Shown here: positions 45,965 to 57,693 of the stretch, one piece after another | How the letters are laid out: the number at the start of each line of letters is the position of its first letter | How positions within the stretch are numbered: the first letter of the stretch is position 1 | Source of the DNA: Gloeopeniophorella convolvens | Lineage: Eukaryota; Basidiomycota; Agaricomycetes; Russulales | Length of the DNA: 64,000 bases | Assembly: GCA_022496205.1 (NCBI GenBank) | Contig: WTXD01000001.1 | Location: 310,001 to 374,000, forward strand | Direction: 5' to 3' | Made by a program: the position numbers and the translations under genes | The notes under the pieces: model-generated | The model's database searches: none | The model's input: only the letters and a program-made list of their open reading frames with translations | What the model was told of the DNA's origin: nothing

Positions 45965-46605
45965 GGTGTTTGGATTTGGGACAGTGATTTTCCGGTTTTT
46001 CTGTTACCTGTTAATTATTGCTCATTGCTGTCTCGCCTATGTTTAGTTGTTCCGTTTTTCTTCTTTGTACTTCCGTGCTGCCAGTGGCCGGGTGTAGCCC
46101 CTAACCCAGTAACGACGCGTCTGACTGATCATATACCCTTATATGCTGGAGTCTCCCTCGAACGCGCTGGCCGTGAAGGTTATCGATCAGGCCTGTGACG
46201 GGCTGCTCGCACAGATAATTTTTTATGCAGATACTGGCCGAAATACTGAGTCGGACGACCGCTTACGGCCACGTCAAAGGGTTGGGATGCCCCAGAGAAT
46301 GTATTCGCCGCTAACAGCGCAGTGCGGCGTGTTGCCGAGAATAAACCTGTGTGATAACAACATCTCGCAAGATCAGGCAAAATCCGAGACGCGACTTTGG
46401 GACGGACGGACGCGCCCGAGCCCATTCGTCCCGGGACGATCAGCCACAATCTACCCCAACGTTCCTCAGCCCTTGTCCCCGACTATAAAAACAGGTATCT
46501 TCTATCTCCTTTCTTTCTTCACTTTCATCCACTCACGTCTTGCTGCCGCACCTCCCTTTCCCCCTCTACCTCCGCGTCTGCCGCTCATCTAGACATCCGC
46601 GCACA
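45965..46605. promoter_or_regulatory. Intergenic region with pyruvate kinase promoter
   Basis: 641 bp hold the CSL 3' UTR and the pyruvate kinase promoter. TATAAAAA at 46484-46491, about 120 bp before the ATG, is followed by a long CT-rich tract (about 46500-46580), the arrangement of strongly expressed fungal glycolytic genes. An open frame at 46143-46592 crosses this promoter and is not a gene. Confidence 0.6.
46484..46491 (+). promoter_or_regulatory. TATA box of pyruvate kinase
   Basis: TATAAAAA, 122 bp upstream of the start codon and just before a pyrimidine-rich tract. Confidence 0.6.
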
Positions 46606-48903
46606 ATGACGTCCTTCCTGCCCACCGATGGTATCCGCTCCCGCCTCGAGTGGAATGCCACTCTCAACCCGGCGGCTGCGCCACAGACCACGGAGGCGAC
46701 TAAATACCATCGCAAGGTGTGCGCCATCTGCGATTCGGCTAGATCGGATTGCTGAGGTGTCGGATTTCTAGACTGCTATCATCGCGACCATTGGCGAGTT
46801 TTCAGAGGCATACTGTCTGCTCAAAACCATCCTCATACGTGCACCCGAATAGGTCCAAAGGTGAACACGGTCGAGAAGCTTGGCGAGTTGCGTCGCGCAG
46901 GCGTTAATATCGGTGGGTCCAGACGATGTAGACGGCAGGATGGTTTACTCAAAACACGGCAGTGCGCATGAACTTCTCGCACGGTGAATACGAGTACCAT
47001 CAGAGCGTTATCGACAACACCAGGAAAATGGTTGCGGGTATGCATGCGTATACGACTCTGAAAAAACGCTTTGTGACCGCGGCCCTTCTAGCTGACCCCA
47101 CCGGACGCCCTGTCGCGATCGCTCTGGACACGGTCGGTGTCGTTTGCTCTAGACATGCATATATGTACTAACTTGGTTCTAGAAAGGGCCTGAGATTCGT
47201 ACTGGCCTGATACGGAATGGCCAAGACGTAAGACTTTCCGGGTTTCGATCCATTGTATACTTACTGTGCCCCCCTCCTCCAGATCCCCATCAGTGCTGGC
47301 CATGAGTTCATCGTCACAACCGACGCGAAGTACAAAGAAATTGGCGACGAAAAGTATTTGTATGTCGACTATGTGAGTGTACCGGGCTTTCACGAAGGAC
47401 AGAGTGACGAACCCACCTTAGGTCAATCTCCCGAAGGTGACTGCCCCCGGAAAGCTCATCTATGTTGATGATGGTGCGTGAAACTGTGGTACCCGCGGAC
47501 TTTTCTATTGCTCACTTCCTCAGGCATTCTTTCCCTTCTCGTACTTTCTATCGACGGCACGAACGTGCATGTCCGTGCCCTCAACAACGGCACCCTTTCT
47601 TCACGTAAGGGTGTTAACCTCCCAAAGACACCCGTCGACTTGCCCGCGCTCTCCGAGAAGGACAAGCGTGATCTGCAATTCGGCGTGAAGAACGGCGTCG
47701 ACATAATCTTCGCGTCTTTCATTCGCCGCGCGGAGGATGTCCGGGACATTCGTGAAGTTCTTGGCCCAGACGGTGCCAACATCAAAATCATTGTCAAGAT
47801 TGAAAACGAACAGGGTGTGGCCAACTTTGACGAGATCCTGAAGGAGACCGATGGTGTCATGGTCGCTCGTGGTGACCTTGGCATTGAGATCCCTGCTAGC
47901 CAAGTGTTCTTGGCCCAGAAGATGATGATCGCCAAGTGCAACATGGCAGGCAAGCCCGTCATCGTCGCCACTCAGATGCTTGAGGTATGTCGGGCTATCT
48001 TGATGACTGCTGTCTGATACTGAGATACATCTAGTCCATGACCGTGAGTGGAATGACTTTGATACAGCGGTTAGATTCACTCATGCCTTTGGCGGAAAGT
48101 ACAACCCGCGGCCCACACGTGCCGAAGTCAGCGACGTTGCTAACGCCGTCTTGGACGGCGCCGACTGTGTCATGTTGTCTGGTGAGACGGCGAAGGGCTC
48201 TTACCCTATTCAGTCTGGTGGGTTTTATCGTTCCTTCACATTCCAGAGAATTGCTTATTCAGGACGCTAAAGTGTTGTTGATGGCGGAGACCTGCCTACT
48301 TGCTGAGGCTGCCATCTGCTACCCGCCTCTGTATGACGAACTTCGCAACGTCACGACCAGGCCGACCGAGACCGTTGAGACTGTGGCGTTCGCCGCCGTG
48401 GCTGCTGCATCTGAGCAGGGCGCCACTGCCATCCTGGTGCTCTCGACGAGCGGCAACACCGCCCGCCTCATCTCGAAGTACCGCCCCAGCGTGCCCATCA
48501 TCACGGGTGAGCTTCCTTTGTTTCACCACGTGATTACTTGGCTGAGAGGTTCCCAGTGACGCGTAACGAGCAGACCTCTCGCCAGATCCACCTTCACCGA
48601 GGAGTGTATCCGTTCTGGTATAATGAACCCCGTGGCATCACGAGCCAGCAGTGGCAGACGGATGTGAGTGTGAATCGTTTGGACTCTTGGAAGCGGGAAG
48701 ATCTAAACGTTGATCAGGTGGACAACCGCATCCGATTTGGTCTGCGCAGCGCACTGGCGCTGAACATCATCAAGCCGGGCTCCACCATCGTCGCCGTGCA
48801 AGGTTGGAAGGGTGGATTGGGTCACACGAACACCCTGCGCATCCTGTCGGTGCCGACTGATGCGGCTGACTTGGAGGCACAGTCTCTGAGCGGTGCTACG
48901 TAG
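46606..48903 (+). CDS. Pyruvate kinase
   Basis: Catalyses the last step of glycolysis (phosphoenolpyruvate + ADP to pyruvate + ATP) in the cytosol. It starts [20 protein letters not shown]. The first 900 bp are cut into small exons: [92 protein letters not shown] and [18 protein letters not shown]. The long exon has the B-domain end and the active-site signature [20 protein letters not shown], then [20 protein letters not shown] and [12 protein letters not shown]. Later exons carry [34 protein letters not shown] and the C-terminal regulatory domain to [12 protein letters not shown]. About eleven introns. A strong TATA/CT promoter precedes it. Confidence 0.95.
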
Positions 48904-49090
48904 AATGGGCAGAGAGACGGAAACAGAAGACATGTACATGGTAGTGTGTAGCAGCATGCGACGAATAAGAGTGTGCCGTCAGTGTCACGCTAGATGATGG
49001 CACCTGTAGAGGTTCCCACGGATGCGGTGTTTGCCATGACGCGGGCGCGAATCGGTCAAAGAAATGGTTTGAGCCGAGAGCAACGCTGCA

Positions 49091-51623
49091 GTGAGCCGCT
49101 CGTCGCCCGTTGCGCGCGTACGTATGTACTCCTCCAACCCACGCCAGAACGGCTTCCGCGACCAGTCCAGGTCACCAAACGGCCTCCCCGCCTTTCCCTC
49201 CTCCATTCACGAAAAGAAGCTCAGACACGCAAAAGCGTCCTCTTGGACCATCCCTATCTTCCTTCCCATTCCAGGCATCCGAAACCGCCACCTCCGCATC
49301 ATCGTGCCCAACCTGTCCCTCCTTCACCACCTCGCCATCTCTCGCTTCGGCCGTAGACGGGGAAACATCGTCCTCTTTCTCGTCTGCGCGTCTGTCGTCT
49401 TCACTGTATTCGCCCTTACCCAGCGTTTCGGCACAGAGGAAAAGCAGTGGCCCGCCCCCTTGTTCCCGGGCGAGCCCCCAACTCTCGTCTTTGGTCGCGA
49501 TGACCTACAGAGGATCTGGCGATGGGAGGTTCAGAGTGGCCACTATCCCAGCAGTCGGGAGAGTGAGTTTTTTTTTTTTTTTTCAATACTGTCGTTGGAT
49601 GTGCGGTGCCAGCGCTTACACCCCTTCCTCCAGTCCCTAAGCCTGTGGGCCTATTGACCCCCCACTTAATCCTGCATTGCCTCCACGAAAAGTTGCCAAG
49701 ATCCCGTCACGATACAGACCTCCAGGTGCCGCCGTCAGCGAGACCATTGGTCATGGCCCGAAACGTGTCTACCTCGACATCGAAGCTCGACCCCCAAAGA
49801 CCGCATACCCTCCACGGCCGGTGCCGGGGAGTGTCGCTGACCTCGATATCGTCATGGACTTATGTGATTTCTCCGCGTCAAAGGTGACCTTCAACCCCCG
49901 TGCACCTGGTGCTCATACTGACGCGTCCTGGTTACAGTACGTTCGTGATTGTCTAGAAGTCCTGCGGATAGGTGGTGGTCTCGACAACGACAATCGCTTG
50001 CGACGCGGGAACGTTGACGCCTGGCGCTATATCTATCTAGAGGATGGAGAGGTCGGCAAGGCGGTGGCACCTGTCCCGGCTCCCGTTGCTTTCGACCCGG
50101 TCGTTCCTTCGTCAGCGCCTCCTGACCCGAACGTCGGCCTTTTCAAGAAGCCGCGCACAGAATGGGAACCATCTCTCCAGCTGCCTGCACCCCTCGCGCA
50201 TCACCCGTACCACACGCTGCCAACGACATGCGATCCCGAAAATCCTCGCTTGTTCCACATGTTCTGGACTGGGCCGTTCACCGACAAGCCGTATCTCGCG
50301 CTCCTCTCCTTCCTGTTCACCCAGAACATCAGGTTACATCTTCACGAGGAGACCCCGGACGCGAATGCTTGCCGCCCGCAGTTTTGGTTATGGATCAACC
50401 CTGGTCCTGCCGCCGCCGTTCCAAACCCCAATGCCTTGCATGACATGTTCGAGCAGCTCAAAGGCAACCCATGGGCATCCCCTTTCCTGCATCCTCGGTT
50501 CAAGGATGTGATTTCGTTCAAGATGTGGAACACAACGGAGCAGTTGGACGGCGTTCCAGAAATCAAGGACGAATGGAGAGTACTGAAAGATTCTCTGTTC
50601 AACTCTGGTGGACACATTATCTCAGTTCACCATGAGGATGAATCAAGTAGTGATTCTATTACGGCAACCCCCGACGATGCTCAGGCAACGGGAGCGTCGC
50701 CCAAACTCCAATCCAAGACCAGCGAGGACGAGATGCTCAACCGCCTTGGCTCAAAATCCGCAGATTCGTATGATCGGCTGTCTGTCATCCTCTCTGACAT
50801 GGCTCGTTTCGTGCTTTGTCATCGGTTTGGCGGCGTATACCTCGATGCAGACACTATCTTCCTGCGTGATTGGGAAGAGCTCTGGGGTTGGAAGGGGGCC
50901 TTCGCCTACAGGTGGTCTCGTCTAGAAAAGTATAATACCGCCGTCCTACGCATGAACAAGGGTTCAGCGCTGGGCACGTTCCTATTCAGGACTGCGTTGA
51001 AGAACGGGCTGGACTTTCACCCGATGACAGTCTCAAAGTACACCAAGGACGCCTACCTCGAGGGCCTTCTCCTTAGGTTGCCTGACGCGCTCTTTGATTC
51101 TGCCTGGTTAAACACGGAGTACTACCAGCGAGACCGTCCTCCCCAGCCTTACTTCACCGAGTGAGTGTCTTTGAACAATCGCCCGATACCCGTTGCTGAG
51201 GCAAGGACGTAGGTTCGCAGATTTCTTTGATACACCCCCACAGAACAGCGCTGCACCTCAGGCACTTGGATTTGAGGGATTCTTCCGGGGTGCATACTCG
51301 TATCACTTCCACAACTTCTGGTCAGCGCATCACGATCATTTGTTCAATCTATCCTGGTATTGATGCCTCCTCACAGGTGGAAACCGTTCGATCCTTCGCG
51401 GAACTTCCCGGATCTTGGCCCCGAGTTTGCTGAGGGCGAGCGGCTTGCTCGTCTCAACAATGAAGCCACGTTGAATGCCACCCACACAGCCCAGGATCCT
51501 CTGGGGGAGAAAGTTACAGACGACAAGCGCGACTTGGATTGGGCGACTGTCCTCAAGCGAACCTTCGAGGCCTACATTCGCGGCGAACGCCCCAACATGT
51601 ATGGCGAGTGGCTCCAATGGTAA
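49091..51623 (+). CDS. DXD-motif glycosyltransferase, type II membrane protein (Gly_transf_sug/Och1-like)
   Basis: A Golgi-type glycosyltransferase. The start is at 49091 or, as likely, MYSSNPRQNGFRDQSRSPNG at 49124. One N-terminal anchor (GNIVLFLVCASVVFTVFALT) follows a basic cytosolic stretch and gives type II topology. The first intron contains 16 consecutive T and ends at CCCTAAG, giving RETCGPIDPPLNPALPPRK. The lumenal domain shows PRLFHMFWTGPFTDKPYLAL, then DRLSVILSDMARFVLCHRFG and the sugar-nucleotide/metal motif GGVYLDADTIFLRDWEELWG. The C-terminus has FFRGAYSYHFHNFW, WKPFDPSRNFPDLGPEF and ends RPNMYGEWLQW. The sugar and acceptor are unknown. Three introns. Confidence 0.84.
49568..49583. 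repeat. Homopolymer run of 16 T in an intron
   Basis: Sixteen consecutive T lie just after the GTGAG donor of the first glycosyltransferase intron. Length variation between strains, or a sequencing-length error, is likely here. Confidence 0.85.
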
Positions 51624-52043
51624 GGAGCCAGCCCACCCAGCCACCGGCTGCTTTGCGCGGCGCCGCGGAGGCGGATACTAGGCTACTGTCGCAAACCCCA
51701 TCTAATTAGCCGTCACCCTGTATACCCCGTCTCACTAGTGTAAAGTAGACGTGCTCGCATCTGACTGGTTTCCAACGTACATCTAGACATATACATCCCT
51801 CACTCAGCATAGCTTCGTGTTCATTCTTCATTCATCATAGTTAGGTCCATGTCTAGGATGCAGGAGTACTTGCAGGTGCGGAATGCCGACCGCCACGGGC
51901 TCGAGTGGAGGTGACATACTATTCGAATCGATGCGGAGCCTAATACATACACCTAACTGGTGCAGTCCGATGAGTGCAAAGGTGATATGCTGTCGGGTTC
52001 AAGACCATCCAAATGACGTGATTACGTTTACACATCCGATTTA
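51624..52043. other. Convergent intergenic region
   Basis: 420 bp between the 3' ends of the glycosyltransferase and the epimerase genes. Presumed 3' UTRs; nothing else recognised. Confidence 0.5.
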
Positions 52044-53104
52044 TCAATGTCTTGCACGAATCCTCGCCTGCGCCGTCTCGACGGTCGCTTTGAGAGTTGC
52101 AATGACCTCCTCGGGGTTGTCTGCCCCAAATATAGCCGTACCGGCCACAATAACGTTGCTCCCTGCGCGACGTCTCCCAGTCATATTACCCAGATCAGCA
52201 GCACAAATCGAACGCACCTGCTTGGGCACAGACGTCGATCGTCTTTGGGCCCACGCCCCCGTCCACCTCGATGTCTTTGTCAGGGAACCGTTCGCGGAGC
52301 TCCGCGACCTTGGGAACACAACGCTCGATAAACTTCTGGCCACCACGGCCTGCGAAGGTTCCTCAATTGTGCCGTAAGGAAGTGAGAAAGCTTACCAGGG
52401 TACACGGTCATGACCAAAAGCATGTCCGCGAACTCGCCGACCTCGTCGGATATTGCAGTGGACGGTGTATCGGGTGAGATCGCCACTCCCGCCTTCATGT
52501 TTCGCTCGTGGATTAAGTGTATGAGAGAGATAGGGTCGGCTGTGGTAACTCCGATGAGTATGTGCAGACCAGAGTAGGTAAGCAGCCTAACAGGTGGCCT
52601 CAAGGTGGAAGCAGTAGAGGGACCCGCCAGCATCTGCGATGTCATTCACCCACTGGCCGTAGCAGGATCATCAGCGGGCGGTATAGAACACTATGATCTT
52701 CCCAACCTTCTCAGGCTGGGCGACCATCATATGGCAATCCATAAAGATACCTGGCACGCCCCTTGAAACGCATGCCAAAATGGGAGCTCCTGCAAGGTTC
52801 GGAGCGGTCAACACAGGTAGTGCGACGCGTTGCGTAGCCTAAATACCCATAGTGATGTTCGGCACGAAGTGTCTGCGATGCGCAGATCAGATAAGCACGG
52901 GGATCAACTCTGCAGCGTTCTCACCCGTCCATGACATCTTAGCGTTCAGGAGGCCTCAGTATCAATGGTCTTTATGGCATATATGCCGCCTAACGCACCC
53001 ATGTGAAGCCATTGCGCGCCACCCTTGATCATGCGCTTACACTCGGCGGTGAGTTGACCGAAGTCAGAGGCGAGCACAGATGGCGAGATAATAGCAGACG
53101 GCAT
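52044..53104 (-). CDS. RPE1: Ribulose-phosphate 3-epimerase
   Basis: Interconverts ribulose-5-phosphate and xylulose-5-phosphate in the non-oxidative pentose phosphate pathway. The start [20 protein letters not shown] (53104) is the family N-terminus; the frame extends to an ATG at 53158 without similarity. Small exons join exactly: [19 protein letters not shown] over a 12-nt-scale exon (catalytic Asp and metal His residues), [20 protein letters not shown] with [105 protein letters not shown] and [20 protein letters not shown]. It ends ARIRARH (TGA 52044-52046). About seven introns in one kilobase. Confidence 0.93.
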
Positions 53105-53254
53105 TACGGTACAGACAGAGGTCGTTGTGCTCCAACCGCGTCCATCTCCGAGAAGCAATACTCAATCACGTGACAATTCACCACTCCTCGACAACTCTCA
53201 CCGAGCAGATCATGCATTAGCAGTGTTTATTTAGACAAGAGCTAGGCTAATAAC

Positions 53255-53858
53255 TCAGTCGCTCAGATCTTTGTTGACCTGGACCAATCTAGAATCAGCA
53301 CCAATAGCCGAGGCGGGCCTGAACCACGAAGACTCACGTCGGGGTTGAAGAAAAGACTGTTCGGGCCCCACGGGTACGGCTTGACGCGTCGGTTGAGGTA
53401 GTCGTACGAGGGAGCCTCGGGGAGCTTGCCGCCGTTCTCGTGCTTGAGGTGCTCCTGGTGCTCGGCATGTTCGGCTTCAACGTTGCGCACCCAGGCGATC
53501 ACCGCCACGGCTAAGCACAAAGTGAGCACGCCGTACACATATCCTGCGTAGCAACTACGACATACTGCCGGGGAGGCAAACAAAGAAGCTGGCAAGGCAC
53601 ATGTTAAGCCGTCGAATAACCAAGGTCCCATTTGACTTACCTGATCCTGCGCCAGAGACTAGTAGTGCCTATGAGGGGGTCAAGTCAATTCGGACTTTAT
53701 GAACGCACGTTGCGTAGTGAAGTACCTTCCGCGTGATGCTTGATGGCTTCACGCTTGGCGACCCACTGAGAGGAAGGGGCGTCAACGACGATAGAGTACG
53801 GGCGAGTCCTAGGGACAGCACGGCCGACTGTGCGCGTGCTGCGAGCGATGAAAGACAT
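53255..53858 (-). CDS. COX13: Cytochrome c oxidase subunit VIa, mitochondrial
   Basis: A small regulatory subunit of respiratory complex IV in the inner membrane. It starts MSFIARSTRTVGRAVPRTRP, a basic import presequence. The mature part has SQWVAKREAIKHHAEGTTSL with the WR-I entry to one membrane span, then IAWVRNVEAEHAEHQEHLKH on the intermembrane side. The family signature follows (PSYDYLNRRVKPYPWGPNSL, FFNPDV), and after a last intron VNKDLSD with TGA at 53255-53257. The length, about 130 residues, fits. Four or five introns; the short exons near 53580-53690 are the least certain. It is head-to-head with RPN2 across 193 bp. Confidence 0.88.
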
Positions 53859-54051
53859 ATTGGAAGTAAGTATTAGATGGTGCGGAAGAGAACGGAGGCG
53901 TGACAGAGACGAATCCGTCACGCCCGCTATTTGGGGCGGCGCTCGAAGCATGACAGACCTGATTATGTCAGCATCTCGCGTGGTAGGTGACGCGTCTCGC
54001 TCAAGCTGCAGAAGCGCGCGTACCCTTCAACCTTTCTCTTGTACGTCCTAA
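53859..54051. promoter_or_regulatory. Divergent promoter, COX6A / RPN2
   Basis: 193 bp between the start codons of a respiratory-chain gene and a proteasome gene. Both promoters must lie here. No TATA box is evident. Confidence 0.55.
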
Positions 54052-57000
54052 ATGGTTCCTCGTCCACAGTCCTCGGCTGCTGGCGTTCTCGCTCTGTTGG
54101 CGGAGCCCGAGCCTCTGCTCAAACAGCATGCTCTCAAGACACTTATAACCATCGTTCCACAGTTCTGGGCGGAGATCTCTGAGCACATTGCGTTAATGTA
54201 AGTCCCCAGGTTACTAGTCGCGCGTTCCTAGCTTACAAGACCATAGCGAGTCTCTTTATGAGAGCTCAGACCTCCCCACTGAGGCGCGGAACTCGGCCGC
54301 TCTTCTTGCGAGCAAGGTGTATTACTATCTCGAGGAATATGATGAAGCACTGTCTTTCGCGCTCGGTGCTGGATCGGCCTTCCAACAAGATAGCAACATC
54401 CCTGGAGATGAGGAATACGTCGAGACTTTGGTTTGTGAGTGTTGTGTCCGCGCGGCGTAGAATTCCGCTGACACTGGTTATGCAGCCAAGGCGATCGACA
54501 GGTACATCGAAGTCCGAACGGAAGAGCGGTCGGGCGCACAAAGCAAAGTGGACTCCCGCCTTCAAGACATCATCGAAGGCATCTTCTCGCGATGCATTCA
54601 GAATGGGGAATACAAGCAGGCGAGTCCAGGCACACTGTTCGTTAGCATCGCCTCTAATGTGCAACTCGCAGGCTATTGGCATTGCTCTAGAGTCTCGCCG
54701 CTTAGATATCATCAAGCAGCTGTATGAGAAGACCAGTGACAGCAGTCTGCTCGCGTACTCCATGGAAGCCGTCCTTGACAATCACTTTCCACTGTCGTAT
54801 CGCGACGAAGTGCTCAACTTCCTCTACCCTCTCTTCCCTTCGCCGACCGCAGACTCTAAATCGCCGTACATCCATTCCTTGACGCGCTTGCTCGTCACCC
54901 TTAGTAACCCTAATCTTACTGTGTCACTACTCAACTCTCTTGTGCCACAAGAGAAGCTCCTAGCATACCAGCTTGCATTTGACTTGGTCGAGGGTGGCGC
55001 GCAAGATTTCCTGGAGGCCGTGCGAAAGGATCTGCCAGAAGGAGATGAGGTATGTACTCCTCATTCAGTGAATGCTCAATATGTGACGAGTCATGCGCCA
55101 GGCCACGAAGCCCTTCCTCGACACCTTGCGCAAGATCTTGGGTGGACGCGAGTCTGTGAGGCTCTACCTCGAGTTCCTCAAGAAAAACAACAGGTCTGAC
55201 CTGTTGATTTTGAAACACACCAAGGTAGTGTAGCATTCGTCCTTCTTTTTCATCGGCGATGCCGAATAGAACCTTTCTCAGGACACGTTGGAGCCACGCT
55301 CATCCGTCTACCACAACGCAGTCACCTTCCAAAACGCCTTCATGCACGCGGGGACAACCTCCGATACTTTCCTGCGGGAGAACCTCGACTGGCTCGGCTA
55401 TGCCTCTAACTGGTCCAAATTCACTGCGACAGCAGCACTTGGCGTCATCCATAAAGGCAACTTCGAGCAGGGCATGGTCATTCTTGGGCCATATCTCCCG
55501 AATGAGAACGGCGGCGAAAGTAACCTAGCTGGTGCTGCTTACTCCGAAGGTGGTGCGTTGTACGCGCTCGGCTTGATCAACGCAGGCGTGGGCGCAATCA
55601 ACTCCGGCGTGGGCGGTCGCACTGTGGAAGATTATCTCCGTACCGTCCTGAAGGCCGCTCAAGGAGAAGTTGTGCAACACGGTGCGGCCTTGGGCTTGGG
55701 CATCGCGGGAATGGGTGGCCACAACAGCGATGCATATGACGATCTGAAGCAAACCCTCTTCACGGATTCCGCAGTCGCGGGCGAAGGTGCCGGTTATGCA
55801 ATGGGTCTCATCATGCTCGGAACTGGCGACGCGACGTTCGCGAGCGAGATGCTGACTTACGCTCGTGAGACTCATCATGAAAAGATTATCCGTGGGTTGG
55901 CTGTTGGACTGGCATTTTTGCATTACGGCCGCCAAGATCAAGCAGATGATATTGTGAAGCAACTCTTGGCGGAAAAGGTTGGCTGACCGTTTCTGTGTGA
56001 ATCAACACTCACGCGCCTTTCAGGATCCCATTCTCCGATATGGTGGCGTCTACACTCTTGCCCTGGCCTACGCTGGGACGCCCAACAATGATGCCGTTCG
56101 CCGTTTACTGCACATCGCCGTCTCGGATACATCAGACGATGTTCGGAGGGCGGCGGTCACTTCGCTCGCCTTCTTGCTATTCAAGAATCCGCGCCAAGTC
56201 CCCCGCATAGTCCAGCTCCTCAGTGAGAGCTACAATCCTCACGTCCGCTGTGGTGCAACCCTTGCGCTCGGCATTGCTTGTGCTGGCACGGGTCTTCAAG
56301 ATGCCATCGAAATCCTCGAGCCTATGACGAAGGACAGCGTGGACTTCGTTCGTCAAGGAGCATTCATAGCTCTGGGTATGATACTCGTGCAACAGTCTGA
56401 GGCGTCTTCCCCATCCCTCGCTTCCACTCGCACGACGTACGCCAAGATTGTTGGCGACAAGCACGAAGACCCCATGGCCCGCTTCGGTGCCGCCCTTGGG
56501 CAGAGCTTTATCGATGCAGGAGGTCGCAATGTGACCATCAGCTTGCAGAGCAGGGCGGGAACGAAGAACACCAGCGCGATCGTCGGAATGGTCATGTTCT
56601 GCCAATTCTGGTACTGGTACCCACTTGCCCACTGTGCAAGCTTGGCATTCCAACCAACTGGTATCATCGGTTTGACGGAGGATCTCAAAGCGCCCAAGTT
56701 CGATTTCATCTCAAACGCCCGACCAAGCCTATTTGCCTACCCCTCGTCGATGAAGCCGCAGAAGAAAGAAGTCGCAACGAAGCTCACGACGGCCGTCCTA
56801 TCCACCACTGCCAAGGTCAAGGCTAGGGAGAGGAGGAAAGCGGCTTCTGAGGACAACGTGGAGAATGTAAAAATGGCCACATCTTTTATGATTTGCCGCT
56901 GATGTTTGCCTCCAGGACGTCAAGAAGGATGGCGATGTTGAGATGAAATCGGAAGAAGCACCATCCACACGGCACGGGGATGTCTCACCCATCAACGACT

Positions 57001-57517
57001 CTATCTCCAACCTTCCTGAAGGCCAATCATCGGACTCGAAAGCATCTAACAAGCGCAAGGAGCCCAGTTGGGAGAGCCTTCCAAACTTCTCGCGTGTCAC
57101 CCCAGCGCAGTTCCAGTATGTCGTCTTCCCACCCAGCAGCCGCTACCAGCCTGTGCGGCCGGTATCAGCACGCGAACCTGTGATCAGAACTGGGAAAGGT
57201 GCACCCAACTCCCAAAAATCACCGCATTCGGAGAAGTACGCGGGTGGTGGAGGCATCCTGCTGTTGGTAGACGAACATCCAGGGGATCCTCAAGAGTTCA
57301 TTGAGATGACGGCGGTTCTCGCTCCAGCGGCACAAACCGCTGCAGCTAGCAACGCTGGGGGCACGACAACTGCTGTGCGTGCTGACCGCAACATCGCACT
57401 CGACCCGAATGGACCAGAGGCGGAGGTACCAGCGCCGTTTGAGGTGAGTCGGAATCCTCTGTGAACTCGGTTGAAAAATTGACCATCTGGCAGTACCCGT
57501 TCGATAATGACACATGA
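54052..57517 (+). CDS. RPN2: 26S proteasome regulatory subunit Rpn2/PSMD1
   Basis: The largest non-ATPase subunit of the 19S base, a scaffold for ubiquitin receptors. It starts MVPRPQSSAAGVLALLAEPE. The N-terminal helical rod includes YYYLEEYDEALSFALGAGSA and GIALESRRLDIIKQLYEKTS. The centre is a toroid of PC repeats: GALYALGLINAGVG, GAALGLGIAGMGGHNSDAYD, GYAMGLIMLGTGD, GLAVGLAFLHYGRQDQADDI, GGVYTLALAYAGTPNNDAVR, GATLALGIACAGTGLQDAIE and GAFIALGMILVQQSEA. GMVMFCQFWYWYPLAHCASL follows. A lysine-rich linker (KVKARERRKAASED) and an acidic, Ser-rich insert precede the C-terminal LPNFSRVTPAQFQYVVFPPS. The last exon, YPFDNDT, ends at TGA (57515-57517). About nine introns. Confidence 0.95.
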
Positions 57518-57693
57518 TATTGCTGTATACCGCACTTGTAGGACACGAAATTGATAAATATAATTTATGTGTGGCCTGGTTAAGGGTGTGACGGTGTGAC
57601 GGGTGCCCTTTGTAGTCGCGTCGTCTGTTTTCATCGCGCGCGTCTCAATCTATTATCTTGCTTTACTTCCACCACTACCCTCAACCCTTCTCA

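Noticed and set aside
46143..46592. 149-codon open frame on the plus strand
   Set aside because: It crosses the TATA box and CT-rich promoter of pyruvate kinase and has no recognisable family.
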